Assembly: GCA_965261315.1 (NCBI GenBank)
Contig: CBDHDM010000150.1
Span: 1-64,000 of the forward strand
Source of the DNA: Endozoicomonas sp965261315
GTDB lineage: Bacteria > Pseudomonadota > Gammaproteobacteria > Pseudomonadales > Endozoicomonadaceae
Direction of reading: 5' to 3'
DNA: 64,000 nucleotides
Below, piece after piece: positions 18,111 through 26,693 of the stretch (the first letter of the stretch is position 1; the number at the start of each line of letters is the position of its first letter). The notes under the pieces were generated by a model. It did not search any database, had not been told where the DNA came from, and saw only the letters and a program-made list of their open reading frames with translations. Both the position numbers and the translations under genes were made by a program.

Positions 18111-18140
18111 ATTTAATTAAAACAAAGCCTCCTTCCTCAT
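18111..18140 (+). repeat. Stray copy of the tpl stop/terminator arm
   Basis: From ATTTAATTAAAA to CCTCCTTCCTCA this matches 20880-20909 (end of tpl and left arm of its terminator) with one mismatch (C for T at 18124 or nearby). It begins exactly after the ISKra4 repeat and ends where the ISL3-derived sequence begins. The right arm of the terminator is absent here. Confidence 0.8.
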
Positions 18141-19212
18141 ACGCCGGTTTGAGTTCATCCCAATATGGGGTTACAGAACCTTTCTCCTTTATAAGATGCG
18201 TCGAGTTGATTGCCGCACCTGTGGCGTAAAGGTTGAGGAGGTTCCATGGGCTCAGGGTAAAAAGGAGCTTACCAAAGCATACATGCAATACCTTGCATTT
18301 TGGGCCAGGAAATTATCGTGGAAGGAAGTAGCCGTGACCTTTAATACCTCATGGGAAAAGGTCTTTCATTCTGTTGAATATATAGTGGACTGGGGGCTTA
18401 AGCATCGATGCCTGGACAAGATAAAAGCCATCGGTGTTGATGAGGTAGCTTACCAGGTAGGTCATAAGTACCTCACCGTTGTTTACCAGATTGACCACGG
18501 TTGTACGCGCTTGTTGTGGATTGGTGAGGAGCGAACAGAGAAAACTATTCGCAGTTTTTTCGAGTTCTTCACAGAGGCCAGAAGTAAGCAGCTGGAGTTT
18601 GTCTGTTCTGATATGTGGCCGTCTTATGTGAAAGTTATTAAAGAATGTGCAGGACAGGCTCTGCACATTCTTGATCGGTTTCATATAGTAGCCAAACTGA
18701 ACAAGGCTCTGGATGAAATTAGAGAGTCTGAGCATAAACAGTTAAAGGCTGACGGCTATGAACCGGTATTAACCAAAGCCCGCTGGTGCCTGCTCAAACG
18801 GGAAGAGAATTTGACCGAGAAGGAAGAGATAAAATTAAAAACAGTCCTTAAATACAATTTGAAAAGTGTCAGAGGTTATCTGCTGATACAGGAATTTCAG
18901 GTGTTCTGGAATTACGTTTCGCCGCATTGGGCAGGAAAATATCTTGACCGCTGGTGCACCCGGGTCATGAGATCAAAGTTGGAACCCATGAAGAAAGTAG
19001 CCAAAACTGTTCGACGACACAAGCCACTTATCCTGAACTGGTTCAAGGCAAAAAAGGCGTATTCAAGCGGTAAAGTCGAAGGGCTGAACACTAAAATAAA
19101 ACTCACTATGAGAAAATCGTACGGTTTCAAAACCTATAGATGTGCAGAGATCTCGTTATATCACGTACTTGGCAGGCTCCCTGAGCCAGAAATGACCCAC
19201 AGATTTTACTGA
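18141..19212 (+). pseudogene. ISL3-family transposase, 5'-truncated
   Basis: The frame reads RRFEFIPIWGYRTFLLYKMRRVDCRTCG from just after the tpl-like repeat, then the ISL3 block IKAIGVDEVAYQVGHKYLT, SDMWPSYV, LDRFHIVAKLNKALDE and C-terminal KVEGLNTKIKLTMRKSYGF. These are the DDE motifs of the ISL3 group. The first 60 or so residues of a full protein (the Cys-rich N-terminus) are missing, although a start at ATG 18196 could still make a 338-residue product. No terminal repeats could be defined. Confidence 0.85.
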
Positions 19213-19353
19213 CGAGGCGAAAAATTAAACAAATAAAATCTGCTTTCATTTTAATGATTCCACCAAAATAAAATGCGTGATAAAAAGGTTGTACATTTTT
19301 CAAGCTTTTTAAAGGAAAAATGAACCAAAAACTTCATTAATGGCGTGATTATC

Positions 19354-19367
19354 TTGATATGAATCAA
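19354..19367. promoter_or_regulatory. FNR/Anr-type box, distal, upstream of tpl
   Basis: TTGAT-ATGA-ATCAA is a perfect match to the FNR consensus TTGATNNNNATCAA. It sits in a 21-base direct repeat shared with the second box 60 bases downstream. Centre about 154 bases before the tpl start codon. Confidence 0.7.
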
Positions 19368-19413
19368 ACAGAATAACAAGGAGTAACAGATTTTCTCTAA
19401 TGAAAGAATTATC

Positions 19414-19427
19414 TTGATGTAAATCAA
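19414..19427. promoter_or_regulatory. FNR/Anr-type box, proximal, upstream of tpl
   Basis: TTGAT-GTAA-ATCAA, again a perfect FNR consensus. A possible -10 hexamer TACATT lies at 19450-19455; if transcription begins near 19462 the box is centred at about -41.5, the class II activating position. This suggests induction of the tyrosine cassette under low oxygen. Inferred from sequence only. Confidence 0.7.
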
Positions 19428-19514
19428 ACTAAATCAAACAGCGGTACATTACATTGCGCTCACTGGAGATTTAAACGTCTTCTTTTAATTTAAACATTTT
19501 TTTGGAATGCAAAA

Positions 19515-20885
19515 ATGCAATATCCTGCTGAACCGTTCCGTATCAAGTCCGTTGAAGTCGTGTCTATGATTGATAAGGCACAACGCGCCGAAAAAATGAA
19601 GGAAGCTGGTTATAATACATTCCTGCTGAACAGTGAAGATGTTTACATCGACCTGTTGACCGATTCTGGCACTACTGCAATGAGTGACAAGCAGTGGGCA
19701 GGCATGATGATTGGTGATGAAGCCTATGCGGGAAGTAAAAACTTTCATCACCTGGAAGCAACAGTAAGAGAACTCTTTGGCTTTAAGCACGTTATTCCAA
19801 CGCACCAGGGACGTGGTGCAGAAAACCTTCTTTCTCAATTAGCGATTAAAGAAGGACAATATGTTCTGGGTAACATGTACTTCACAACGACTCGTTATCA
19901 CCAGGAAAAGAACGGTGCATCGTTTATCGATATCATCCGTGAAGAAGCGCACAATGCTGATATTAACATCCCATTCAAGGGTGACATCGACCTTAATAAA
20001 CTGAAAGCGGTTATTGCAGATAAAGGCGCAGAAAACATCGCTTACATCTGCTTGGCGGTAACCGTTAACCTGGCGGGTGGTCAGCCAGTATCCATGGGCA
20101 ACATGCGTGATGTTTATCAGATCGCCAGCGAAAATGGCATCAAAGTATTCTACGATGCAACCCGCTGTGTAGAAAACGCATTCTACATCAAGGAGCAAGA
20201 AGAAGGTTACGCTGACAAGACTATCCAGGAAATCGTGCTGGAAACCTTCAGCTACTCTGATGGTTGTACCATGAGTGGTAAGAAGGACTGCCTGGTTAAC
20301 ATTGGTGGCTTCCTGTGCATGAACGATGACGAGATGTTCGATGCAGCCAAAGAGCTGGTTGTCGTTTACGAAGGCATGCCATCTTACGGCGGTCTGGCTG
20401 GACGTGATATGGAAGCCATGGCTATCGGCCTGCGTGAAGCCATGCAGTACGAGTACATTGAGCACCGTGTCAAGCAGGTTCGCTACCTGGGTGATAAATT
20501 AACGGCAGCTGGGGTTCCAATCGTCATGCCAGTTGGTGGTCACGCGGTATTTCTGGATGCTCGCCGCTTCTGTCCACACCTCACTCAAGACCAGCTGCCT
20601 GCACAGAGCCTTGCTGCAAGCATCTACGTTGAAGCCGGTGTTCGTGCAATGGAGCGTGGTATCGTTTCTGCAGGTCGTGATGCGGTGACCGGCAAGAACC
20701 ATTGCCCTCTGCTGGAGACAGTTCGTCTGACCATCCCACGTCGTGTATACACTTACGCGCACATGGATGCAGTGGCTGATGGCATTATTCGTCTGTTCGA
20801 AAAGCGCAATGAAATTAAAGGACTCGAGTTTGTATACGAGCCAAAGCAATTGCGCTTCTTCACTGCACGTTTTGACTACATTTAA
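19515..20885 (+). CDS. tpl: Tyrosine phenol-lyase (beta-tyrosinase)
   Basis: A protein of 456 residues, the length of Citrobacter freundii TPL. It is far closer to TPL than to tryptophanase: the N-terminus YPAEPFRIKSVE, the block WAGMM-GDEAYAGS, and the C-terminus EPKQLRFFTARFDYI match TPL. Thr124, Asp214, Arg217 and the PLP-binding Lys257 (SGKKD) fall at the known TPL positions. The enzyme splits L-tyrosine to phenol, pyruvate and ammonia, with PLP and a monovalent cation. It is followed by an aromatic amino-acid permease and a pyridoxal kinase, so substrate import and cofactor supply are linked. IS debris directly upstream suggests acquisition by transfer. Confidence 0.93.
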   Translation: MQYPAEPFRIKSVEVVSMIDKAQRAEKMKEAGYNTFLLNSEDVYIDLLTDSGTTAMSDKQWAGMMIGDEAYAGSKNFHHLEATVRELFGFKHVIPTHQGRGAENLLSQLAIKEGQYVLGNMYFTTTRYHQEKNGASFIDIIREEAHNADINIPFKGDIDLNKLKAVIADKGAENIAYICLAVTVNLAGGQPVSMGNMRDVYQIASENGIKVFYDATRCVENAFYIKEQEEGYADKTIQEIVLETFSYSDGCTMSGKKDCLVNIGGFLCMNDDEMFDAAKELVVVYEGMPSYGGLAGRDMEAMAIGLREAMQYEYIEHRVKQVRYLGDKLTAAGVPIVMPVGGHAVFLDARRFCPHLTQDQLPAQSLAASIYVEAGVRAMERGIVSAGRDAVTGKNHCPLLETVRLTIPRRVYTYAHMDAVADGIIRLFEKRNEIKGLEFVYEPKQLRFFTARFDYI

Positions 20886-20892
20886 TTAAAAT

Positions 20893-20918
20893 AAAGCCTC
20901 CTTCCTCAGGAGGCTTTT
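20893..20918 (+). terminator. Rho-independent terminator after tpl
   Basis: AAAGCCTCC and GGAGGCTTT form a 9-bp stem with a 7-base loop followed by TTTCTTT, starting 8 bases after the tpl stop. It may partly separate tpl from the downstream permease gene. The left arm is duplicated at 18111-18140. Confidence 0.88.
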
Positions 20919-21064
20919 CTTTAAATTTAATATAACCTTCTTTTAGACTTTTCAAGTCTGGATTTTTGCATTTCATATTTTCATATTTAAATACCCTTAA
21001 TAACAATTACCCACGTAAAGCAAAGTTACACAATTAATAACTTGCGTGAAAAAGGATTCATCGT

Positions 21065-22297
21065 ATGAAAGAGTTGAATGTTATGAGTGGGGTCGCCACT
21101 GACGATCCCGCTAAAGATATAGGTAATGGAAAAGTTATAGGCGGTGGATTAATTATTGCCGGAACATCAATTGGTGCAGGAATGTTATCACTGCCGATTG
21201 TTTCTGCGGGATTAGGCTTCACGGTTTCAACGTTTATTATATTCGGCCTATGGGCATTAATGACGTACACCTCATTATTAATGCTAGAGGTTCATCAATA
21301 CGCAGATAGCAATGCCACACTGCACACATTAGCAAAACAGTTTCTTGGCGATAAGGGTAAATACATTGCTGCATTTTCAATGTTTTTCCTTTTCTATTCC
21401 TTGTGTGCGGCTTATATTGCCGGTGGCGGAGCTCAAATTACTGCAAGGCTTAATGCAGCACTTTCAACTGAAGTTCATAGCGCCGTAGGCTCGGTAATAT
21501 TTGCAATTGTCGTAGCCGCTATTGTTGCCCTAGGTACGCACTTCCTGGATAAAGTGAACCGCGTATTATTTGCTTTGATGATGGGTTCAATGGTTTTGGT
21601 GTTAATGTCACTGATTCCAAATGTAAACGGCGGTTTTCTGGCCAGCATGCCTGTTGAATACGGTTTAGTCTTAACCGCTCTTCCTGTGGTGTTCACTTCA
21701 TTTGGTTTCCACGGAAGTATTCCCGCCATTGTTTCCTACCTGGGTGGTGATACTAAAAAGCTTAAAAAATCAATGTATATTGGCTCGTGCCTGCCATTAG
21801 CGATCTATGCACTATGGCTGCTATGTACACTGGGCGTGGTCAGTCAGGCTGAACTGCATAGCAATTCTGGCTTGAATGCCCTGATTGCCTCTTTATCAGC
21901 AACACTTGACGGTTCAAGCCTATCCACATTTATCTCTCTGTTTGCAGAATTGGCATTGATCACGTCTTTTCTGGGGGTGAGTCTGGGTCTGTTTGATTTT
22001 ATTCGGGATACAACCGTCAATAAATTAAAAGGCAATCGCATCTATGTGGCGATGCTGACTTATTTTCCACCTTTAGGTTTTGCCCTTTTTTATCCTGAAG
22101 GCTTTATCATGGCATTGGGTTACGCAGCAATTGCGCTGGTCATTCTGGCTGTCTTCCTGCCTGTTGCTATGGTTTACATGTCAAGAAAGGTATATAAAGA
22201 AGGCGAGCATTATCGAGTTTTCGGCGGCAATATTTTGTTGGCGATAAGTTGTATATCTGGTGTTGTCATTATTGTTTCGCAATTAGTATCCGGTTAA
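21065..22297 (+). CDS. tutB: Aromatic amino-acid permease (TyrP/TutB type, HAAAP family)
   Basis: A protein of 410 residues with about 11 membrane segments. The first, GGGLIIAGTSIGAGMLSLPI, is the signature of the hydroxy/aromatic amino-acid permease family (TyrP, TnaB, Mtr); FTSFGFHGSIPAIVSYLGGD in the middle is also typical. The position right after tpl matches the tpl-tutB arrangement of Citrobacter and Pantoea, so tyrosine is the likely substrate. AAGGA lies about 9 bases before ATG 21065. Trp or Phe cannot be excluded from sequence. Confidence 0.87.
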   Translation: MKELNVMSGVATDDPAKDIGNGKVIGGGLIIAGTSIGAGMLSLPIVSAGLGFTVSTFIIFGLWALMTYTSLLMLEVHQYADSNATLHTLAKQFLGDKGKYIAAFSMFFLFYSLCAAYIAGGGAQITARLNAALSTEVHSAVGSVIFAIVVAAIVALGTHFLDKVNRVLFALMMGSMVLVLMSLIPNVNGGFLASMPVEYGLVLTALPVVFTSFGFHGSIPAIVSYLGGDTKKLKKSMYIGSCLPLAIYALWLLCTLGVVSQAELHSNSGLNALIASLSATLDGSSLSTFISLFAELALITSFLGVSLGLFDFIRDTTVNKLKGNRIYVAMLTYFPPLGFALFYPEGFIMALGYAAIALVILAVFLPVAMVYMSRKVYKEGEHYRVFGGNILLAISCISGVVIIVSQLVSG

Positions 22298-22311
22298 GAG
22301 GTTTTTTATAA

Positions 22312-23238
22312 ATGCGTGGTGTGATTTCAATTCAAAGTCATGTGGTTTATGGTCATGCAGGGAATAGTTCAGCGGTGTTTCCTTTGCAACGTATGGGGTT
22401 TGAAGTTTTTCCTATCAATACGGTGCAGTTTTCAAATCACACCCAATACTCGGAGGGGTGGACAGGCAGCGCATTTCCGGCATCCCACATTTCAGAACTA
22501 ACCACCGGTCTGGAAAACGTTGGTGCTCTTGGTAAGTGCGACGCTATTTTAACGGGGTACCAGGGAAGTGTTGACCAGTGCGAGATGGTGGTTGACCTCG
22601 TTAAGAGAGTTAAAAAGCTCAACCCGGAAGCAATATATGTTTGTGACCCTGTGATGGGAGCGCCCGATAAAGGCTGTATCGTTAGCGAAGGTATTTCTCA
22701 ATATTTATTGAGTACCCTGATGCCCATGGCAGACGTTATTGTACCGAACCAGTTTGAACTGAGCCAGTTTGCTTCCATGGAAATCAACAGTCTGTATGAT
22801 GCAGTGTCCGCCTGTAAGAAAGCATTGAAGTCTGGACCAAAAATAGTATTGGTTAAACATCTGTACTCAATATCAGATGACACGTTCTCGATGATGGTTG
22901 CTTTTGAGGATCAGGTGTATGTAGCACAAAGACCTCAGCTTGATTTCAAAAAATCATTAGTGGGTGTTGGTGATCTTATTTCATCACTGTTTACGGCAGG
23001 ATTGCTTAAAAAATGGCCGGTAGAAAAAGCGTTTAAACATTGTAATGAAGCGGCTTATGGTGTGGTGAAACGAACTCATCAATTGGGACAGTGGGAGCTG
23101 CAAACGATAGCCGCACAAGATGAAATAATAGAACCAACTGAACAATTTGAGATTGATGAATGCATTAATAATAAACTGGTAAGAAAAAATTGGGCAGAGA
23201 TGGGAATGGAGGATTTTAAAATCAAGCTGGCAAGTTGA
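22312..23238 (+). CDS. pdxY: Pyridoxal kinase (PdxY type)
   Basis: A ribokinase-fold protein of 308 residues. The N-terminus SIQSHVVYGHAGNSSAVFP is the pyridoxal-kinase signature, VVYVCDPVMG-like and VPNQFE motifs follow, and GVGDLISSLFTAGLL holds the catalytic Asp. It phosphorylates pyridoxal to pyridoxal 5'-phosphate, the cofactor of TPL. It lies 14 bases after the permease gene and is probably cotranscribed, so the cassette carries its own cofactor salvage. The C-terminal 30 residues are longer than usual for PdxY. Confidence 0.9.
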   Translation: MRGVISIQSHVVYGHAGNSSAVFPLQRMGFEVFPINTVQFSNHTQYSEGWTGSAFPASHISELTTGLENVGALGKCDAILTGYQGSVDQCEMVVDLVKRVKKLNPEAIYVCDPVMGAPDKGCIVSEGISQYLLSTLMPMADVIVPNQFELSQFASMEINSLYDAVSACKKALKSGPKIVLVKHLYSISDDTFSMMVAFEDQVYVAQRPQLDFKKSLVGVGDLISSLFTAGLLKKWPVEKAFKHCNEAAYGVVKRTHQLGQWELQTIAAQDEIIEPTEQFEIDECINNKLVRKNWAEMGMEDFKIKLAS

Positions 23239-23252
23239 CCAACGTTTGATGT

Positions 23253-23310
23253 TTTAACTCAACTGGGCGGCGACAAAGAGCGCTTTCATCCAGTTGAGTT
23301 AAATTTTTTT
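23253..23310. terminator. Terminator between convergent pdxY and dxs
   Basis: TTTAACTCAACTGG and CCAGTTGAGTTAAA form a perfect 14-bp stem around a 23-base loop, followed by TTTTTTT on the plus strand. It ends the tpl-tutB-pdxY transcription unit. Confidence 0.85.
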
Positions 23311-23343
23311 GTTCATCACGCAGCGTTCTCTGCAGTAAAAAAG

Positions 23344-25281
23344 TTATCCCAATGCAGACGTGGCTGTCACTTTTTTACCAAGGCTGAATGACTTCAGCTC
23401 AATCCGTTCCATACGGTCACGCACTGAGCTAATAATACCCTCCTTATCCAGGCCACACTGAACCAGCTGCTCCTTATGGCTAGCGGCTTCAATGTAGTGA
23501 TCGGGAATACCGAGATTCAAGACTGGCACATTGATTTCCTGCCTCTGCAGGTACTCCATAACGCCAGAACCCGCTCCACCAGCAATACAACCTTCTTCAA
23601 TCGTCACCAGTAGTTCATGGCTGGCTGCCAGCTCCCTTACCAACGCTTCATCCAGGGGCTTAACAAATCGCATACTGGCAACGGTAGCGTCCAGAGACTC
23701 AGCAGCCTCCAGGGCATTACCCAGCAATGTACCAAAGACCAGAAGCGCTACCCGGCTTCCCCTCCGGCGAATTTCACCCTTGCCAATGGGTAGAGGTTCA
23801 AGGTCTGTAGAAATATTAACACCCGGCCCGGTCCCCCGGGGATAACGAACCGATGCAGGCCCATTATGAAGATAACCGGTAGATAATAATTGTCGTGTTT
23901 CATTCTCATCGCCCGGTGTCATCACGACCATACCCGGTACACAGCGTAGATAAGCTATATCGTAACAGCCGCCATGAGTAGGACCATCTTCACCCACCAT
24001 TCCTGCACGGTCGATGGCAAACAGCACATCCAGTTTCTGTACAGCCACATCATGAATTAATTGATCGTAAGCACGCTGCAAAAAGGTAGAGTAAATAGCA
24101 ACGACAGGTTTAAGGCCTTCACAAGCCATTCCTGCCGCCAGCGTTACCGAGTGTTGTTCAGCAATGGCTGCGTCAAAATAGCGTTCAGGAAAATGATCAG
24201 CAAACCGAATCAGATCAGAGCCTTCTTTCATTGCGGGAGTGATACCCATCAAGCGCTCATCTGCTGCAGCCATATCGTACAGCCACTGACCAAAAATATT
24301 GGCGTATTTAGGCTTTTTAGGCGCCACTATTTTCGCTGACTGTTTTGCCTTGGGCTCCAGTTTGGTAATCGCGTGATAACCAATAGGGTCCTGCTCAGCC
24401 GGGTTAAACCCCTTCCCTTTCTGGGTAACCACATGTAGAAACTGAGGGCCTTCCAAGTCTCTCATGTTTTTCAATGTATGAACCAGCATGGGAAGATCAT
24501 GGCCATCAATAGGGCCAATGTAGTTAAAACCCATTTCTTCAAACAGTGTTCCGGGAATTACCATACCCTTAACGTGTTCTTCTGTCCGTCTTGCCAGCTC
24601 CCAGGCATGAGGAATGACATTCAGGACCTTTTTGCTGCCCTCACGAATATGATGATAGGTTCGGCTGGACAACACTTTGGCAAGGTAATTCGATAAGCCA
24701 CCCACACTTCTGGAAATGGACATATCATTATCGTTCAAAATAACGAGCATGTTGGCTTTCACATCTGCAGCATGGTTCATCGCTTCATAAGCCATGCCTG
24801 CCGTCATGGAGCCATCACCAATAACAGCAACAGATCGTCGCTTTTCACCTTTTGCCCGTGCGGCAATCGCCATCCCCAGGGCAGCACTGATTGAGGTACT
24901 TGAGTGTCCGACACCAAACGTATCGTATTCACTCTCATCTCTTTTCGGAAAAGCAGCCAGACCGTCTTTCTGACGCAGGGACGACATTCGCTCCCGTCGG
25001 TCTGTCAGGATTTTATGAGGATAAGCTTGATGGCCAACATCCCAGACCAGCCGGTCTTCGGGCGTATTGAACATATAGTGCAGTGCAATGGTCAGCTCAA
25101 CCACGCCGAGCCCTGCACCAAAATGCCCCCCTGTCTGACCAACGGAATACAACAGAAACTCCCGCAGTTCCCGGGCTAGCTGTGGTAGCTGGGACTCCTC
25201 AAGTGCGCGAAGTTGTTCCGGGTTATTTACCTGATCCAGAAGAGGGGTCTCAGGCAGTGTCTTGGGTATCTCGTGAAACAT
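23344..25281 (-). CDS. dxs: 1-deoxy-D-xylulose-5-phosphate synthase
   Basis: A protein of 645 residues, full length. It condenses pyruvate with glyceraldehyde 3-phosphate, the entry step of the MEP isoprenoid pathway (also feeding thiamin and PLP synthesis). Seen: VWDVGHQAYPHKILTGR-like N-terminal block (here TDRRE), the TPP site GDGSMTAGMAYEAMN, and the transketolase pyrimidine region DRAGMVGEDGPTHGG. It follows xseB-ispA in the standard gammaproteobacterial order, with a 171-base gap. Confidence 0.97.
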   Translation of the reverse strand: MFHEIPKTLPETPLLDQVNNPEQLRALEESQLPQLARELREFLLYSVGQTGGHFGAGLGVVELTIALHYMFNTPEDRLVWDVGHQAYPHKILTDRRERMSSLRQKDGLAAFPKRDESEYDTFGVGHSSTSISAALGMAIAARAKGEKRRSVAVIGDGSMTAGMAYEAMNHAADVKANMLVILNDNDMSISRSVGGLSNYLAKVLSSRTYHHIREGSKKVLNVIPHAWELARRTEEHVKGMVIPGTLFEEMGFNYIGPIDGHDLPMLVHTLKNMRDLEGPQFLHVVTQKGKGFNPAEQDPIGYHAITKLEPKAKQSAKIVAPKKPKYANIFGQWLYDMAAADERLMGITPAMKEGSDLIRFADHFPERYFDAAIAEQHSVTLAAGMACEGLKPVVAIYSTFLQRAYDQLIHDVAVQKLDVLFAIDRAGMVGEDGPTHGGCYDIAYLRCVPGMVVMTPGDENETRQLLSTGYLHNGPASVRYPRGTGPGVNISTDLEPLPIGKGEIRRRGSRVALLVFGTLLGNALEAAESLDATVASMRFVKPLDEALVRELAASHELLVTIEEGCIAGGAGSGVMEYLQRQEINVPVLNLGIPDHYIEAASHKEQLVQCGLDKEGIISSVRDRMERIELKSFSLGKKVTATSALG

Positions 25282-25452
25282 GTGCTCGTAATAACGTCTG
25301 GGCTAATCTGCCGGCTGGCATTGTACACCCAACCTGATGTGAATAGCATCGCACAATCTCATTGTGCAGCCTAGCCCATTACTTCTCGTTAAATTGACTA
25401 AGGGACAGGTTGGCCCCTGAAGAAACCAACGGCGGTTTCAGGTTATGCTGAC

Positions 25453-26364
25453 CTAGTAGCTTCTTCTAACAATATAATCGGCAATCTGGCGAAGAAAATC
25501 AGCGGAATGATCAAACCCTGAAAGGGCACTGATAGCCGTATGATGAAGCGCTTCTGCGTAAGCTCTGGCCTGGTCAAGCCCAATTAAAGAAACATAGGTT
25601 GGTTTATCCAGCGCTATATCGGCGCCCTGATTTTTACCCAGCGTCTGAGTATCAGCGATAACGTCCAGAATATCGTCACGAACCTGAAAGGCGAGACCAA
25701 TCGCTCTGGCATAGTGATCAAGGGATTTCAGTTCATCCTCAATCACAGCGCTTGCACATAAGGCGCCCATACGAACACTTGCACGTATCAAAGCACCGGT
25801 TTTATGAGAGTGCATCAACTCAAGTTGCTGCTGATTTAACACACTGCCTGCAGCGCACTGGTCCATCGCCTGACCACCGGCCATACCGGTCAGCCCAGAA
25901 GCCTGGCTCAGCGCTGTTACAAGCTGCAACCGGACACCATCAGTAAGCTCTGACTCCGGACATAACCGGGCATTACCCAGTACTTCAAACGCCAGGCTCT
26001 GAAGGGTATCCCCAACCAGTATTGCTGTCGCTTCGTCATATGCCCGGTGACAGGTTGGCTTCCCCCTGCGCAGGTCATCATCATCCATGGCAGGAAGATC
26101 ATCATGAACCAGAGAGTATGCGTGAATCAGCTCAACAGCACAGGCAGCAGGACTCGCCTGAGCAATGGAGCCACCCAATGCATGGCAGGCTGCATAGGCC
26201 AGGATTGGCCGGATTCGTTTCCCCCCGTTGAATACGCTGTATCGCATCGCTTCCAGCAACCGGGAGCTGACATTACTTTCCTCAGGCAGAACCGCAGACA
26301 GCGAATGATCAACTTGTATACGACATTGTTCAATAAATTCTGAAAGAGGCTCTGAGCTTGCCAT
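25453..26364 (-). CDS. ispA: Farnesyl diphosphate synthase (short-chain prenyl transferase)
   Basis: A protein of 303 residues. The first Asp-rich motif DDLPAMDDDDLRRG and the second DDILD, plus GGKRIRP and QAMDQ, identify an E-type polyprenyl synthase of the FPP/GPP class. It joins IPP with DMAPP and GPP to make farnesyl diphosphate in the cytoplasm. ATG 26364 is two bases after the xseB stop, so the two genes are translationally linked. Confidence 0.96.
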   Translation of the reverse strand: MASSEPLSEFIEQCRIQVDHSLSAVLPEESNVSSRLLEAMRYSVFNGGKRIRPILAYAACHALGGSIAQASPAACAVELIHAYSLVHDDLPAMDDDDLRRGKPTCHRAYDEATAILVGDTLQSLAFEVLGNARLCPESELTDGVRLQLVTALSQASGLTGMAGGQAMDQCAAGSVLNQQQLELMHSHKTGALIRASVRMGALCASAVIEDELKSLDHYARAIGLAFQVRDDILDVIADTQTLGKNQGADIALDKPTYVSLIGLDQARAYAEALHHTAISALSGFDHSADFLRQIADYIVRRSY

Positions 26365-26366
26365 CT

Positions 26367-26630
26367 TTAGTACCCCTCATCCGCTGATGACTCCCCATCA
26401 ACTGCATTGAAGGGCTCAGTGGTCAGTTCACCATTTTGCTCTAACAGCTTCTGAACTTTTTGCTCGGCATCGGTTAACGCTTTCTGGCAATCCCGGGTTA
26501 ACCGAATCCCCTGCTCAAATGCTTTAAGGGATGCCTCCAGACTCATATCACCGGACTCCATTTTCTGGACCAGAGTCTCCAGTTCGACCAATGACTGCTC
26601 AAAAGCAAAACTTTCTGTATTTTTTGACAT
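26367..26630 (-). CDS. xseB: Exodeoxyribonuclease VII small subunit
   Basis: A protein of 87 residues with the XseB pattern FEQSLVELETLVQKMESGDMSLE and FEQGIRLTRDCQKALTDAEQKV, a two-helix bundle. It binds XseA to form the exonuclease that digests single-stranded DNA. First gene of the xseB-ispA-dxs unit; its promoter should lie in the short space divergent from the gene at 26694. Confidence 0.95.
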   Translation of the reverse strand: MSKNTESFAFEQSLVELETLVQKMESGDMSLEASLKAFEQGIRLTRDCQKALTDAEQKVQKLLEQNGELTTEPFNAVDGESSADEGY

Positions 26631-26693
26631 GAATGAGCCTGCTGAAGAAATCGTTCAATAAAACCATTATCCAGTTGGCCGATAGTGAAAGCA

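Noticed and set aside
19515..20885. Tryptophanase (tnaA) with a tnaC leader
   Set aside because: The sequence matches tyrosine phenol-lyase at the N- and C-termini and key residues, and no Trp-containing leader peptide is present upstream; the short frame MNQKLH at about 19320 lacks Trp.
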